DNA of 64,000 nt from a virus, in IMG/VR virus record IMGVR_UViG_3300010397_000001, positions 1 to 64,000 of that record; one strand, given 5' to 3'. The notes below the pieces were generated by a model. The model had not been told where the DNA came from and ran no database searches. It saw nothing but the letters and a program-made list of their open reading frames with translations. Each line of letters starts with the position of its first letter. The stretch's first letter is position 1. Positions 8,954-16,779 of the stretch are shown here, piece after piece. The translations under genes were made by a program, and so were the position numbers.

Positions 8954-9307
8954 ATGCATGTTCAGCTGTTGAACATCGGTACCACACTCGATGCGGTACA
9001 GGTCGTGTCGTTCCTCGTGGGGCCGGCACTGCCGGTCATCGTGGGGTTGGTGACCCGTCTCTCTACGCATCCGAAGGTCAAGGCGGTCCTGCTGATCGTC
9101 ATCGCCGCCCTCGCCGGCTTCGGCACGGAGTTCTTGGCCAACCCGTCGCACTTCAACGTGGTGGCGGCCATTCTCACGTGGATCGGTACATGGCTGGTGG
9201 CGGTGGCTAGTTACAAGGGAGCGCTGAAGAACTTCGACTGGATGAAGTGGATCCAGGCCAACGCCGGAGCGACGGAGGGTTCACACGCGTTGCGGAGTGG
9301 TAGCTAA
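8954..9307 (+). CDS. Holin-like membrane protein
   Basis: 117 aa with three hydrophobic helices (about residues 15-34, 43-60 and 70-88), a short N-terminus and a charged tail, as in class I/II holins. AAGGAGG precedes ATG 8954. It is the last + strand gene before a strong terminator, so it closes the tail/lysis operon. A holin is the simplest reading, though two other small membrane genes lie at 4.8-5.5 kb. Confidence 0.65.
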   Translation: MHVQLLNIGTTLDAVQVVSFLVGPALPVIVGLVTRLSTHPKVKAVLLIVIAALAGFGTEFLANPSHFNVVAAILTWIGTWLVAVASYKGALKNFDWMKWIQANAGATEGSHALRSGS

Positions 9308-9408
9308 AAGGCGGCTACAGAGTCCGTGACGGGCGGACTGGCCGCTACTGGTACCCAGACCCACCCTAGGGCGTTGCTGGGCGCTTAGAAGGGCAGAGGA
9401 CGGGTACA

Positions 9409-9470
9409 CGAAAGACCCCCACGGGATCCCGAGAAAGATGGGAAGGGGATCCGTGGGGGTCTTTCGTCTT
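9409..9470. terminator. Bidirectional intrinsic terminator
   Basis: Arms 9409-9430 and 9445-9466 pair almost perfectly (CGAAAGACCCCCACGG against its complement, then one bulge). The hairpin is flanked by A-rich sequence on the left and T-rich on the right. It separates the + strand tail/lysis genes from the - strand replication genes and can stop both. A second small hairpin (CCTACAG...CTGTAGG, 9479-9497) lies next to it. Confidence 0.85.
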
Positions 9471-9501
9471 AACAAGGGCCTACAGAAACGCTGTAGGTCG
9501 A

Positions 9502-10455
9502 TTATCGCATCAAGAAGCGGCTCGACGCAATTCGGGCCTTGATCTCGTCGACTGTCATGTCTCCAGGATCCTTTTTGCGCAGCTTGCCGTAGCGCACTCG
9601 CTTGACCAGGAAGTGCCGGCGCAGGTCGCGCTCACGGTCATAGCGCCATGAACCGTCAGACCTTTCGGTGAAGCCCTTGGCTCCTTGGTGCGCCGTTTCT
9701 CCGCCGGCATCGTTGTCGTAGAAGAGCACGACAGTCACGGTGCCCATGCGCCGCAGGATCTTGATCTGTTCCGCCGTGACGTAGGTGCCGTACTGCGCGA
9801 GACCGACGAAACCGGCCTGCCACACCTTCATCGCGTCCTTCGGCCCTTCACAGAGCACGACGGTAGACGACGGGTGTTCGACGGCCAGCCAGGAACCGAA
9901 GAGGTTGTGTTTCTTGTCGAAGCCCTTCGGGTCCTTGTAACGATTCTGTGCGTCCGGTCCGAGGAACCGCTTCGTCACGCCCAACAGCCGGCCGTGATAG
10001 TCACGTACCGGGATCACGGCCGCCTCAGCCATGATGTCGTAGCCCAGGTCGAAAGTATCGATGATGTCCTGGGTGAAACCACAGTGCTCCGTCCAGTAGC
10101 CGCTTTCGTAGCGGTACCGGTCGAGCGTGTCTTCTGGCAGCCACGTGGGCACGTCCGTACCGTCCTGTTGCGCACGGAGCTTCGCGAGCTTCGTCGTCAG
10201 AACGTGCAAGGCTTCCTCCGTCCGGTCCCATGTGTAGTGGACTCCGACTAGCTTCGCGAGCTTCTTCATACCGCCGGAGATGTGACAACCATGGCAGAAG
10301 AAGACGCCCTTCGCAACATTAATGCGCATAGAGGCGTTTCGGTCGCCGTGGGATGGGCACAGCACGCCGTACTCATCACCTGAATGTTCCTTGACGGTGA
10401 AGTGGGCTTCGACGAACCTCGCGTGACTGCTTGCTGTGACCGTCGAGCTTCCCAC
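9502..10455 (-). CDS. DnaG-type DNA primase
   Basis: 317 aa. The N-terminal zinc-binding domain shows CPSHGDRNASM followed by CHGCH (about residues 33-58). The TOPRIM core has VVLCEGPKDAMKVW and VVLFYDNDAGG, the acidic metal-binding elements. It makes RNA primers at the fork with the helicase just upstream on the same strand. It lacks the long C-terminal helicase-binding region of cellular DnaG, as is usual in phages. Start GTG overlaps the helicase TAG by one base (TAGTG), implying coupled translation. Confidence 0.9.
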   Translation of the reverse strand: MGSSTVTASSHARFVEAHFTVKEHSGDEYGVLCPSHGDRNASMRINVAKGVFFCHGCHISGGMKKLAKLVGVHYTWDRTEEALHVLTTKLAKLRAQQDGTDVPTWLPEDTLDRYRYESGYWTEHCGFTQDIIDTFDLGYDIMAEAAVIPVRDYHGRLLGVTKRFLGPDAQNRYKDPKGFDKKHNLFGSWLAVEHPSSTVVLCEGPKDAMKVWQAGFVGLAQYGTYVTAEQIKILRRMGTVTVVLFYDNDAGGETAHQGAKGFTERSDGSWRYDRERDLRRHFLVKRVRYGKLRKKDPGDMTVDEIKARIASSRFLMR

Positions 10456-11747
10456 TACCCACGCTCCCTGATTGAGTTTTTGTCGTCCTCGTCCGCGTCA
10501 GCTTCCATGAGAGCTTCGGCGGCGTCGTACGAGATGCTCTTGATGAGTCCCTTACCTGGTTGGAACTGAACCCACCACATGAACCCTCCAGGTCCATTGC
10601 GGTTCTTGGCCATCTTCATCTTGATGACCGATCTGCTCTTCTGACGTTGAGTCACCAACACATCAGCATCCTGGCCGATGGCGTCTGAGCCGGCCAGTGC
10701 TTCGGCGTCGGGTGGGTCACCCTTACCGGCACCGTCCGATCTATTGAGCTGAGCGGCGGCCACGATGGGGATCTGGTAGGTGGCGGCCAGACCCTTCAAC
10801 TCTCCGGACAGCTTGGCGATGCCCTGCCAGTCCGCTTCACTTCGCTTCATCAACGTGAGGTAGTCGATGAAGACGATGTCCGGCTTGTGTGTCTCGATCT
10901 GTGCGGCCACAGTGAATGGGGACACCAGGCCGCGCGACGCATCAGAGACGTGCAGGCGTCCCTTGATGTGCTTCTTCATCTTGGCAAGGAACGCCTCGTA
11001 GGCGGCGAGGTCGAACCCCTTGCCCTGCATCAGTGAGGTGTTCTGGAAAATCTGCTTGCCGTACGTGCTGGACAGCAAGGCGTGGATGCGCATGCCCACC
11101 TGCGCTCTGGTCTGTTCCAACGCGTCGAACACGACGGCGTAACCATTGGCCGCAGCCATGGACGCCTCGTTCTGGATGACCCACGACTTTCCCTCGCCCA
11201 GTCGCGCGGCCCAGATAATCAGTTCGCCAGGGTTGTACCCGCCGAGACGTTCGTTGATGACATCAAGTGCTGATGGCACGCCGGCTGACCCGTTGGCGTC
11301 TGCACGTTCCTTGCGTTCCCTGACGTCTAGCAGGATGTCCTGATAGGAGCTGAATATGTCTTCGTCGCCTAGTGTTCCGATGGACGCCTGGACAGTCACC
11401 AGTCGAGACGTCATGGTGCGTACTGCTGTGTCGATGTCGCCATCGCTGATCGACTCTGCCACATCGGACAGCACTTCGGTCAGCATGTGTTTCACATGCG
11501 ACTGACGTACCTCGTCGCAGAAGTGTTCAGTGTCAGAAGTCTTGCGGATCACAAAGTCAGGGAACTTGGCCTTGAACGCCTCACGCCCTGGTGTGCGCTT
11601 GTACTTGCGCTGGAAGTCTTCCAGCCATTGCCACTCTTCATCGTGCGAATGGAACATGTCACTTGTGATGCCGCGCCGTAGAGCCGTGCGTAGCTCTTTG
11701 CTGTTCAACACACTCGATATCAAGTGCACTTCCGGTGACACTGGCAA
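10455..11747 (-). CDS. DnaB-like replicative helicase
   Basis: 430 aa. The N-terminal helical domain is followed by a RecA-type motor with Walker A AARLGEGKSW (about residue 185), Walker B PDIVFIDYLTLM, the QIPIVAAAQLNRS sensor segment and a later QDADVLV region. This is the SF4 helicase order. It unwinds DNA at the fork and pairs with the primase encoded immediately downstream. The Walker A has GEGKS rather than GxGKT, still functional in form. Confidence 0.9.
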   Translation of the reverse strand: MPVSPEVHLISSVLNSKELRTALRRGITSDMFHSHDEEWQWLEDFQRKYKRTPGREAFKAKFPDFVIRKTSDTEHFCDEVRQSHVKHMLTEVLSDVAESISDGDIDTAVRTMTSRLVTVQASIGTLGDEDIFSSYQDILLDVRERKERADANGSAGVPSALDVINERLGGYNPGELIIWAARLGEGKSWVIQNEASMAAANGYAVVFDALEQTRAQVGMRIHALLSSTYGKQIFQNTSLMQGKGFDLAAYEAFLAKMKKHIKGRLHVSDASRGLVSPFTVAAQIETHKPDIVFIDYLTLMKRSEADWQGIAKLSGELKGLAATYQIPIVAAAQLNRSDGAGKGDPPDAEALAGSDAIGQDADVLVTQRQKSRSVIKMKMAKNRNGPGGFMWWVQFQPGKGLIKSISYDAAEALMEADADEDDKNSIRERG

Positions 11748-11911
11748 GGCGTCCCCCTATCTGGCCCATATGCAGATGAAGCCTCGCAACGGATGGGCTT
11801 CCCATTCCCGTCCATCGCAAGGCATGCCGAGATCATTAGCAAGATCACGACTTGGATACCCAACCAGTTTATGACCTTGCTAAACCCCTTGTCCTACAAC
11901 GGATTCAGAGC
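11748..11911. promoter_or_regulatory. Spacer upstream of the helicase with an 8-bp inverted repeat
   Basis: No gene seen. TTAGCAAG (11836-11843) and CTTGCTAA (11876-11883) are perfect inverted repeats 32 bases apart. The 12-mer GCTAAACCCCTT at 11879-11890 recurs at 14216-14227, just upstream of another gene. The promoter for the helicase-primase pair should lie here, but no convincing -35/-10 pair was found. Confidence 0.35.
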
Positions 11912-11949
11912 ATAAAGAAACGGCCACCAGCTTTGTCGCCAGTGGCCGT
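11912..11949 (-). terminator. Intrinsic terminator of the H1-like gene
   Basis: Arms 11920-11927 (ACGGCCAC) and 11942-11949 (GTGGCCGT) pair perfectly. Read on the - strand the hairpin is followed by TTTCTTTATG, so it terminates transcription leaving the gene at 11968-12474. Confidence 0.8.
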
Positions 11950-11967
11950 CCTTTGTGTACTGTCCAG

Positions 11968-12474
11968 TTAGGACTTCTTCGCCCTCTTCATCTTTACAGT
12001 CTTCTTGGCCGACTTCTTCACCTTCTTCATGGCCTTCGCCGGCTCTGCTTTCTTGCTGGTGCGCTTCTTGATGTTGGCCTTGCGGTAGTCCGGGATCTCC
12101 TCCGGCGGCACCAGACGCCATCCGCCCATCTCCACGGTGAAGCCCAACTGACGCGCGCGCGTCAGCACCTGGTTGAAGATGGTCGAGACCGGCTTGACGT
12201 TTCCACCAGTAGTGGTCTCACCGTCGAAGCACGTGACCAGGGCGTCATGGACTGCCTTACGGTCCTGCCCTCCGAGTCTGATGACTTCGTAGGCCCTGTG
12301 CAGATCCGAGTTCATGAGGAAGCCCAGCTCGTCACGCGTCTTGTCGTCAGGTGTTTCAACGACCTCCACCACGACGTCAGCCGGCTTCGCGCGCATTGCC
12401 TTCTTGGCGCTCTTGGCGGCTTTCGGCTTCACAGCCTTGCGCGCGCTCTTCACTACCTTCTTAGCCACAGCCAT
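11968..12474 (-). CDS. Basic protein with histone-H1-like tails
   Basis: 168 aa. Residues 1-30 and about 137-168 are Lys/Ala/Arg-rich tails (KKVVKSARKAVKPKAAKSAKK and KKVKKSAKKTVKMKRAKKS), like bacterial HupS/Hc1 and eukaryotic H1 tails. The centre (PDDKTRDELGFLMNSDLHRAYEVI... LGFTVEMGGWRLVPPEE) is a compact domain I do not recognise. It probably binds DNA, as a phage nucleoid protein or silencer. It has its own terminator and a possible promoter on the - strand, so it is a separate unit from the helicase-primase pair. GGAG ribosome site precedes ATG. Confidence 0.8.
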   Translation of the reverse strand: MAVAKKVVKSARKAVKPKAAKSAKKAMRAKPADVVVEVVETPDDKTRDELGFLMNSDLHRAYEVIRLGGQDRKAVHDALVTCFDGETTTGGNVKPVSTIFNQVLTRARQLGFTVEMGGWRLVPPEEIPDYRKANIKKRTSKKAEPAKAMKKVKKSAKKTVKMKRAKKS

Positions 12475-12503
12475 CTAATTCACTCCATGTAGTTCCAAAG
12501 TTC

Positions 12504-12561
12504 AGTTAAGCCACTGTAGCACTAGTACTTAACTCTATGAAGATCAGCACTCTGTAGTAGA
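12504..12561 (-). promoter_or_regulatory. Possible promoter/operator for the H1-like gene
   Basis: On the - strand, TTCATA and TACAGT are separated by 17 bases, a weak sigma70-like pair. AGTTAAG (12504-12510) and CTTAACT (12528-12534) form a 7-bp inverted repeat overlapping it. Placement about 40-80 bases upstream of ATG 12474 is suitable. This is a pattern call only. Confidence 0.4.
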
Positions 12562-12586
12562 TGTCTACTGTGTTCAGCCACTCAAG

Positions 12587-12645
12587 GGCGTAGGTGTGTA
12601 GGCTAGCTGCGCTTTAGGCTGCGCTTAAGCCTACACACCTACGCC
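12587..12645. repeat. Perfect 18-bp inverted repeat with duplicated loop
   Basis: Arms 12587-12604 and 12628-12645 (GGCGTAGGTGTGTAGGCT and complement) match perfectly across a 23-base loop that itself carries GCTGCGCTT twice. It lies in the intergenic region where - strand replication genes and + strand genes diverge. It is far longer than a typical terminator and has no T tract. A replication-origin element, an operator or a structured RNA are possible. Confidence 0.7.
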
Positions 12646-13076
12646 AACTCTTGTCCTTAAAGGACTTTAGCCATAGTTATCTCGCGCATGCGTACGCGCG
12701 TAAGGGAAGCGTGAGGCGACGTGGTCCGATTTCCTTGCTGCGCAGTGTTTTCATGAGGTGATCACAAGTCGTCAGAATGTCCGATTCACACCATGAATCC
12801 ACCCAAACGGCCTGCCATTTGCTGACCGAAAGTATGATTCAGGGGGTTGATTTACCGGGGGTAAACGACTAGGCTTGCGTTGCACGGCAAGCAAGGGGAC
12901 AGGGTCGGCGCAAGCGGCCCACACGTTCATTGGCAACTACACGCGGTTTACGGATCACCCCTAGTGGGATGGCGAAGCGCTAGCAACAGGCTTACCGCGT
13001 GTGGCGATGTCAAGTGCGTGCACAACCAAGCACCGTTGCACTTGTTCTTTGATGAACTGAATATCTGGCTTCACTA
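12646..13076. other. Non-coding divergent region with several inverted repeats
   Basis: I see no supported gene. It holds the palindrome GTCCTTAAAGGAC (12652-12664), GATTCA-CACCA-TGAATC (12783-12799), a promoter-like pair near 12850, and CAAGTGC...GCACTTG (13011-13017/13038-13044) followed by TTCTTT, which could act as a terminator. The density of palindromes at a transcription divergence suggests a control or origin region. Confidence 0.45.
12847..12875 (+). promoter_or_regulatory. Candidate promoter with embedded operator
   Basis: TTGATT (12847-12852) and TAGGCT (12870-12875) are separated by 17 bases. The spacer contains the palindrome TTTACC-GGG-GGTAAA (12851-12865 region), well placed for a repressor. 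Downstream are the small + strand genes from 13190 on. Candidate only. Confidence 0.4.
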
Positions 13077-13141
13077 GCTAGCCCTGCTGACGCGTCCCTG
13101 TGACGCGCGTAGGCCAGGAAGGTACCTGGACTAGGGCTAGC
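13077..13141 (+). ncRNA. Three-way-junction leader RNA candidate
   Basis: GCTAGCCCT (13077-13085) pairs with AGGGCTAGC (13133-13141). The enclosed sequence folds into two further perfect hairpins, CGCGT-CCCTGTG-ACGCG (13091-13107) and CCAGG-AAGGTA-CCTGG (13114-13129). It ends 48 bases before ATG 13190, so it could be a regulatory leader for that gene. No known riboswitch class was recognised. Confidence 0.5.
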
Positions 13142-13189
13142 CGTGGAAGGACGGTCACACGCGCGCACAGCGTCTTTAAGGGGCATCCC

Positions 13190-13369
13190 ATGACTGCTGT
13201 CGCACCGACCACCTATGGTCCTGCCGCTCGGCGCTCCGCACTGGCGGACTACCGACGTAAGCAGGCCATGACGGACCAGGAACGCGATTCGCGAACCTGG
13301 ACGGCCATGGCTTCCGAACTCCGCGCCGACTATGACGCGACGGAAGCCAAGCACCCCGGCTGTTTCTGA
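13190..13369 (+). CDS. Small hypothetical protein
   Basis: 59 aa, starting MTAVAPTTYGPAARRSALADYRR. Helical and basic/acidic mixed; no domain recognised. ATG 13190 follows TTTAAGGGGCATCCC, the same AAGGGG type of ribosome site seen at the next genes; a longer frame from 13100 has no such site. It lies just after a candidate three-way-junction leader. Confidence 0.65.
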   Translation: MTAVAPTTYGPAARRSALADYRRKQAMTDQERDSRTWTAMASELRADYDATEAKHPGCF

Positions 13370-13495
13370 CCGCAACCGCTCACAGACAACCCAACCATTC
13401 ATCTGTGCGCGTTTGTGACTGTCCTTCCACGTTCTGTGCACTCCAGTGGGCCACGCTGGCGCACGCGTCCTGCCACCCCTGAAAGGGGAATCGAC

Positions 13496-14101
13496 ATGAC
13501 CCGTCACCAGCTCTGGCTTGTGTACGCCGCTCTTACGCCTGTTCTCGCAGCGTCGGCGTACGCGTCTTTCAACCACACGGTGCACGTGGCGCAACGGTAT
13601 GGGCAGGATGTTGTTTCCGCCCACCTGTTGCCGCTCTCGATCGACGGCCTGATGCTGGTTGCCAGCATCGTGCTCACGTCGGCGAAAACCAGGCGCGCGA
13701 TCTTCATCGCACGCGCCACGCTGGTGCTCGGCTTCACCGCTTCGTTCGCAGCGAACATGCTGGCGACTCAGGGCGGCGTAATCGCGCACATCATCAGCGG
13801 ATGGTTCGCCGCCTCGTTGTTGCTGGGAGTTGAACTCCTCCAGCACACGAACACGCGCAGCATGAAGGTTCGCGCCACCAAGGCCGAACTAGAGGCAGCC
13901 GCGATCGAGGCAGAAGCTACGGCAAAGGCCGAAGAAGAGGCGCGCATAGCCGCTGCCCTTAAGGCCAAGCGCCAGGAATCCGCTCGCAAGGGCGTAGAGA
14001 CCAAGCGCGCCAAGAAAGCTGCTGTTGCCACCAAGCGCCCCTCACGCAAACTCACGATCGTTGCAGCGTCCGATGACGTTCCGACCGCTCAAGTTTCCTA
14101 G
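13496..14101 (+). CDS. DUF2637-type membrane protein with basic tail
   Basis: 201 aa. About residues 7-130 carry four hydrophobic helices, with HLLPLSIDGLMLVASIVL and the later TASFAANML...IAHIISGWFAASLLLGVELL, the pattern of DUF2637 (Spd-like) proteins of Streptomyces plasmids and integrative elements. The C-terminal 70 residues are Ala/Glu/Lys-rich and end in a basic KRAKKAAVATKRPSRK tail. Start ATG 13496 follows GAAAGGGGAATCGAC; a GTG at 13415 is less likely. Known relatives are associated with conjugative transfer and replication regions; its phage role is unknown. Confidence 0.78.
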   Translation: MTRHQLWLVYAALTPVLAASAYASFNHTVHVAQRYGQDVVSAHLLPLSIDGLMLVASIVLTSAKTRRAIFIARATLVLGFTASFAANMLATQGGVIAHIISGWFAASLLLGVELLQHTNTRSMKVRATKAELEAAAIEAEATAKAEEEARIAAALKAKRQESARKGVETKRAKKAAVATKRPSRKLTIVAASDDVPTAQVS

Positions 14102-14242
14102 ACCTTTTCCTACGCCGCGCGTCAGCGTGGCCCTCTAGGGTGCACAGGATGTGAAGCCATTCCGTTTTGCTTGCGGACACCTGCCTAGGGTATGGAGCGC
14201 GTTCAGTAGACGAATGCTAAACCCCTTCCCAAGGAGCACACT

Positions 14243-14617
14243 ATGGCAGTTTTGGCGCGCAGAATGTTTGTTTCCGGCCCCGTTGGTGCCACCCTCAGGG
14301 CGGACTACGTGAAGAAAGTTCGTCAGTACTACCGCGCGGTTGCGGCTGACATCAAGTCCGTACCTCGCGTTCACATCACGGTGGAAGGTACCTCGCAACT
14401 CGTGTTGAACGTGCCCGATCGTGACGTGTTCATCAGAGTTACTCACCCTGAAGAGATGTTCGAACTGACCGGAGACAAGGCCGACCGCAAGTGGTGGGTC
14501 GGCGTGGTCGACTCAGAAACCGGTGAAGACCTGTCGTACGCGATGTATGGCGCTAATTCCGACACAGCGACCATCGCTCGTCGGGTTGATGCGTTGTTCC
14601 GCAAGGTTTCCAAGTAA
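14243..14617 (+). CDS. Hypothetical protein
   Basis: 124 aa, compact alpha/beta composition (VHITVEGTSQLVLNVPDRDVFIRVTHPEEMFEL... WWVGVVDSETGEDLSYAMYG). No domain recognised. AAGGAG precedes ATG 14243, and the 12-mer GCTAAACCCCTT immediately upstream also occurs at 11879. Confidence 0.65.
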   Translation: MAVLARRMFVSGPVGATLRADYVKKVRQYYRAVAADIKSVPRVHITVEGTSQLVLNVPDRDVFIRVTHPEEMFELTGDKADRKWWVGVVDSETGEDLSYAMYGANSDTATIARRVDALFRKVSK

Positions 14618-14710
14618 GGCCGAACTCCAGCCCCTAGGCATATGCCCGCAAGCAAGACGGACCCTGTAGGCAGACACACGCGCACGGTTCACCCTTTGAA
14701 AGGGGTGGCC

Positions 14711-14971
14711 ATGCCTCCGGTCAAGAAAACACTGCCGGCCGCTCTGACTCCAGTCAAGAAGACGGCCAAGAAGGTTGCTCCTCGTCCTGTTCGTGCGGTT
14801 GCGCCGCCGGCTGGCATCGAGGTACGTATGACGCGTTCGCGTGAAACCAAGGGAACATACGTCTACGAGGACAGCACGGAAGGTACGCCTATCCGTGCGC
14901 TGTACATTTCGAAAGGGACCACAGACCAGGAACCTCCACTGTCCATCGTGGTCACTATCCTGCCTGCCTGA
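14711..14971 (+). CDS. Small protein with Lys/Pro/Ala-rich basic N-terminus
   Basis: 86 aa. Residues 1-30 (MPPVKKTLPAALTPVKKTAK...) are H1-like. The rest is a small beta-rich part beginning IEVRMTRSRETKGTYVYED. Start chosen at ATG 14711 after TTTGAAAGGGGTGGCC, matching the ribosome site of the DUF2637 gene; an upstream ATG at 14642 has none. DNA or RNA binding is plausible. Confidence 0.65.
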   Translation: MPPVKKTLPAALTPVKKTAKKVAPRPVRAVAPPAGIEVRMTRSRETKGTYVYEDSTEGTPIRALYISKGTTDQEPPLSIVVTILPA

Positions 14972-15285
14972 TTCATTCAGCCCGTGCGCGTGTGCGTGCC
15001 TACAGGGGTATTCGGGTCAAACTACACAGAGGAAAGTGGGTAGGGGACTTAGCACCCCTGCCACCCTCTCGTACGTCCTAGTGGAGGCACGCGCATTCAG
15101 GGCGTACGGGGGTAGGTAGATGCCCCATGGGGCACAGAACGGCGCTACACGGGCCTTACAGGGGCCTTGACGCGCGTCGCCTAGACAGGGTGGCAGGCTG
15201 CCTTACGGGCAGTTAGGGGCTGTGCGCCTCTACCGATGTTCGTAGACATGCGCCACGGATTCACACTGTGAATGGAGTGGTGAAC
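14972..15285. other. Non-coding stretch with palindromes
   Basis: No supported gene in about 310 bases. It holds TGCCCCATGGGGCA (15121-15134) and, close to the next gene, ATTCAC-ACT-GTGAAT (15259-15273), one of a family of TTCA...TGAA palindromes in this genome. It may contain the promoter for the gene at 15286. Confidence 0.5.
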
Positions 15286-15654
15286 ATGGACGCCAATGCA
15301 GCACTCAAAGAGATCCGGGAAATGATCAAGGACCTGGACGGCGCCGACCAGAGCAGCCAGCGGTATCGAGGGCTGGTCGCCGATTTCATCGGGACGGTTA
15401 GCGGGCTCGACGACAGCCTGTCACGTGGTGGCTTCCTGCCCAAAGAGTGGCAGCAGAAGGCAGACGCTGATCTGCTGAAGCTTGAGGGCCAGGTTGAGTC
15501 AGCTCGTACCAACCTGGCCTTGTTGGAGAGGTACTTCGAACAGCATCCACTGGGATCAGTCTTCGTGGAAGAGCAACTGACGTTCGGCATGGAAAATGTG
15601 AAGCGCGCTCAACAGCTGGTCGACAGGATGCTGTCACGCGCGCAGAACCGCTAG
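15286..15654 (+). CDS. Hypothetical helical protein
   Basis: 122 aa, almost all helix with coiled-coil character (LKEIREMIKDLDGADQSSQRY... LKLEGQVESARTNLALLERYF). No family recognised. ATG 15286 is preceded by GGAGTGGTGAAC; a GTG 18 bases upstream is the alternative. A TTCA...TGAA palindrome ends 12 bases before it. Confidence 0.65.
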   Translation: MDANAALKEIREMIKDLDGADQSSQRYRGLVADFIGTVSGLDDSLSRGGFLPKEWQQKADADLLKLEGQVESARTNLALLERYFEQHPLGSVFVEEQLTFGMENVKRAQQLVDRMLSRAQNR

Positions 15655-16256
15655 AGCAACGTCGTTCCGTGGCGCTTGCCTGCGAACATCGGTAGGGGAA
15701 TGGGAGCACAGGCAGCCAAGAGACTCCGACAGGCAAGCTTCAAGCGCTGAAAAGCAGAGACGGTTGCGGGCGGTACATCAGCCGAATCGGGTTACCGGTT
15801 ACGTCTAGGCGAAGTAGAGCGCGACGACCACGGATACACAGCGATCCAACTACCGGGGGTGCCCGGGGTGACGGGGACTCGCTTGACCACGTGGACAGCA
15901 CGCGTTAACGGAGACACAGCAGGCGAACAAGCAGTCAGAAAGCAGTCCGCAGCGCGAGGCGCAAGGGACGCAGGCATGGCACTCATAGAGAAGTGCCCAG
16001 CCGATGCCCTACCCGACCACACCAGCGGTACGCCAGTACAGAGCCGGCTAGGTGTGGGAAGTCCCTGGGAGTGTTGGCTCCCGCATAGGGCAGATCCTGG
16101 CGATAGCTGACGTGAATCTCCACCGCGTAGACGTGTCCGCAGGTGTAGCAATGACGTTGGACGTGAACCTCATGCGTATCCCGGGCGTCGGGTGCCTTTG
16201 TGCCCCCGACGTACCGGCAAGTCGCATGATGGGGCGACTGGAAAGAGGACAGGGCA
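15655..16256. other. Gene-poor 600-base stretch
   Basis: No + strand gene is convincing. On the - strand the frame ending at 15983 reads HEVHVQRHCYTCGHVYAVEIHVSY around 16080-16180. That looks protein-like, but it has no clear start or ribosome site and would be the only - strand gene here. The stretch may be a control region or hold a decayed gene. Confidence 0.4.
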
Positions 16257-16415
16257 ATGCAGACAGTGGATCGAATCAGGACAGTGGTCACTGAGATCAA
16301 GCAGTGGCGCTACGAAGAGGGGTACCCGCACAACAGGGAAGCGCGGATCATCTTTGACAGCAGGACCGGCACTCCTCGGCTCGTACCTTCGGAGCCGGTG
16401 AAGTGGAATGGTTGA
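16257..16415 (+). CDS. Small hypothetical protein
   Basis: 52 aa, beginning MQTVDRIRTVVTEIKQWRYEEG and ending EPVKWNG. AGAGGA lies 8 bases upstream of ATG 16257. The end overlaps the next ATG by 8 bases, a typical coupled pair. No family recognised. Confidence 0.7.
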   Translation: MQTVDRIRTVVTEIKQWRYEEGYPHNREARIIFDSRTGTPRLVPSEPVKWNG

Positions 16416-16692
16416 CATCTACAAGCCTGGAGTGGGGCGGCTGTTCGTCTACCCACGTACGGGTGAGCCGCTACCGAAACGCGGAGATCCAGCGCTGCTG
16501 ATGGCGCACCACTACGGCGAACAGATCGGAGCGTGGCGCGGACAACACCACCACAGCAAGTGGGGCAGCAACCCCTACAGGAGCGCGTGGCGTCAGTTCG
16601 TGACACAGTTTCCGGAAGAAGATCGGGAAATGCTGTACGAGTGGTACATCCATGGTTTGTACAGCGCTTTCAAGGTACACAACGTAAGGTGA
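16408..16692 (+). CDS. Hypothetical protein
   Basis: 94 aa, rich in His, Trp and Tyr (HHYGEQIGAWRGQHHHSKWG). No family recognised. Overlaps the preceding small gene by 8 bases. It is followed by a hairpin-like CGGTTTCCGCACGGAAGAGTC region and a promoter-like gap before the next gene. Confidence 0.68.
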   Translation: MVDIYKPGVGRLFVYPRTGEPLPKRGDPALLMAHHYGEQIGAWRGQHHHSKWGSNPYRSAWRQFVTQFPEEDREMLYEWYIHGLYSAFKVHNVR

Positions 16693-16779
16693 CCCAGCGG
16701 CATCGGTTTCCGCACGGAAGAGTCCGTGCGGTTTCCTGCTGTTGGGTATTGTTCACTCATTGAATGATGAGAGGTGCAC

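Noticed and set aside
12880-13077. 65-aa + frame in the divergent region
   Set aside because: TTG start, no ribosome site, no protein-like pattern, and it runs through inverted repeats.
15859-16110. 83-aa + frame
   Set aside because: Composition is random-looking (Ala/Gly/Arg), no ribosome site; the opposite strand looks more protein-like.
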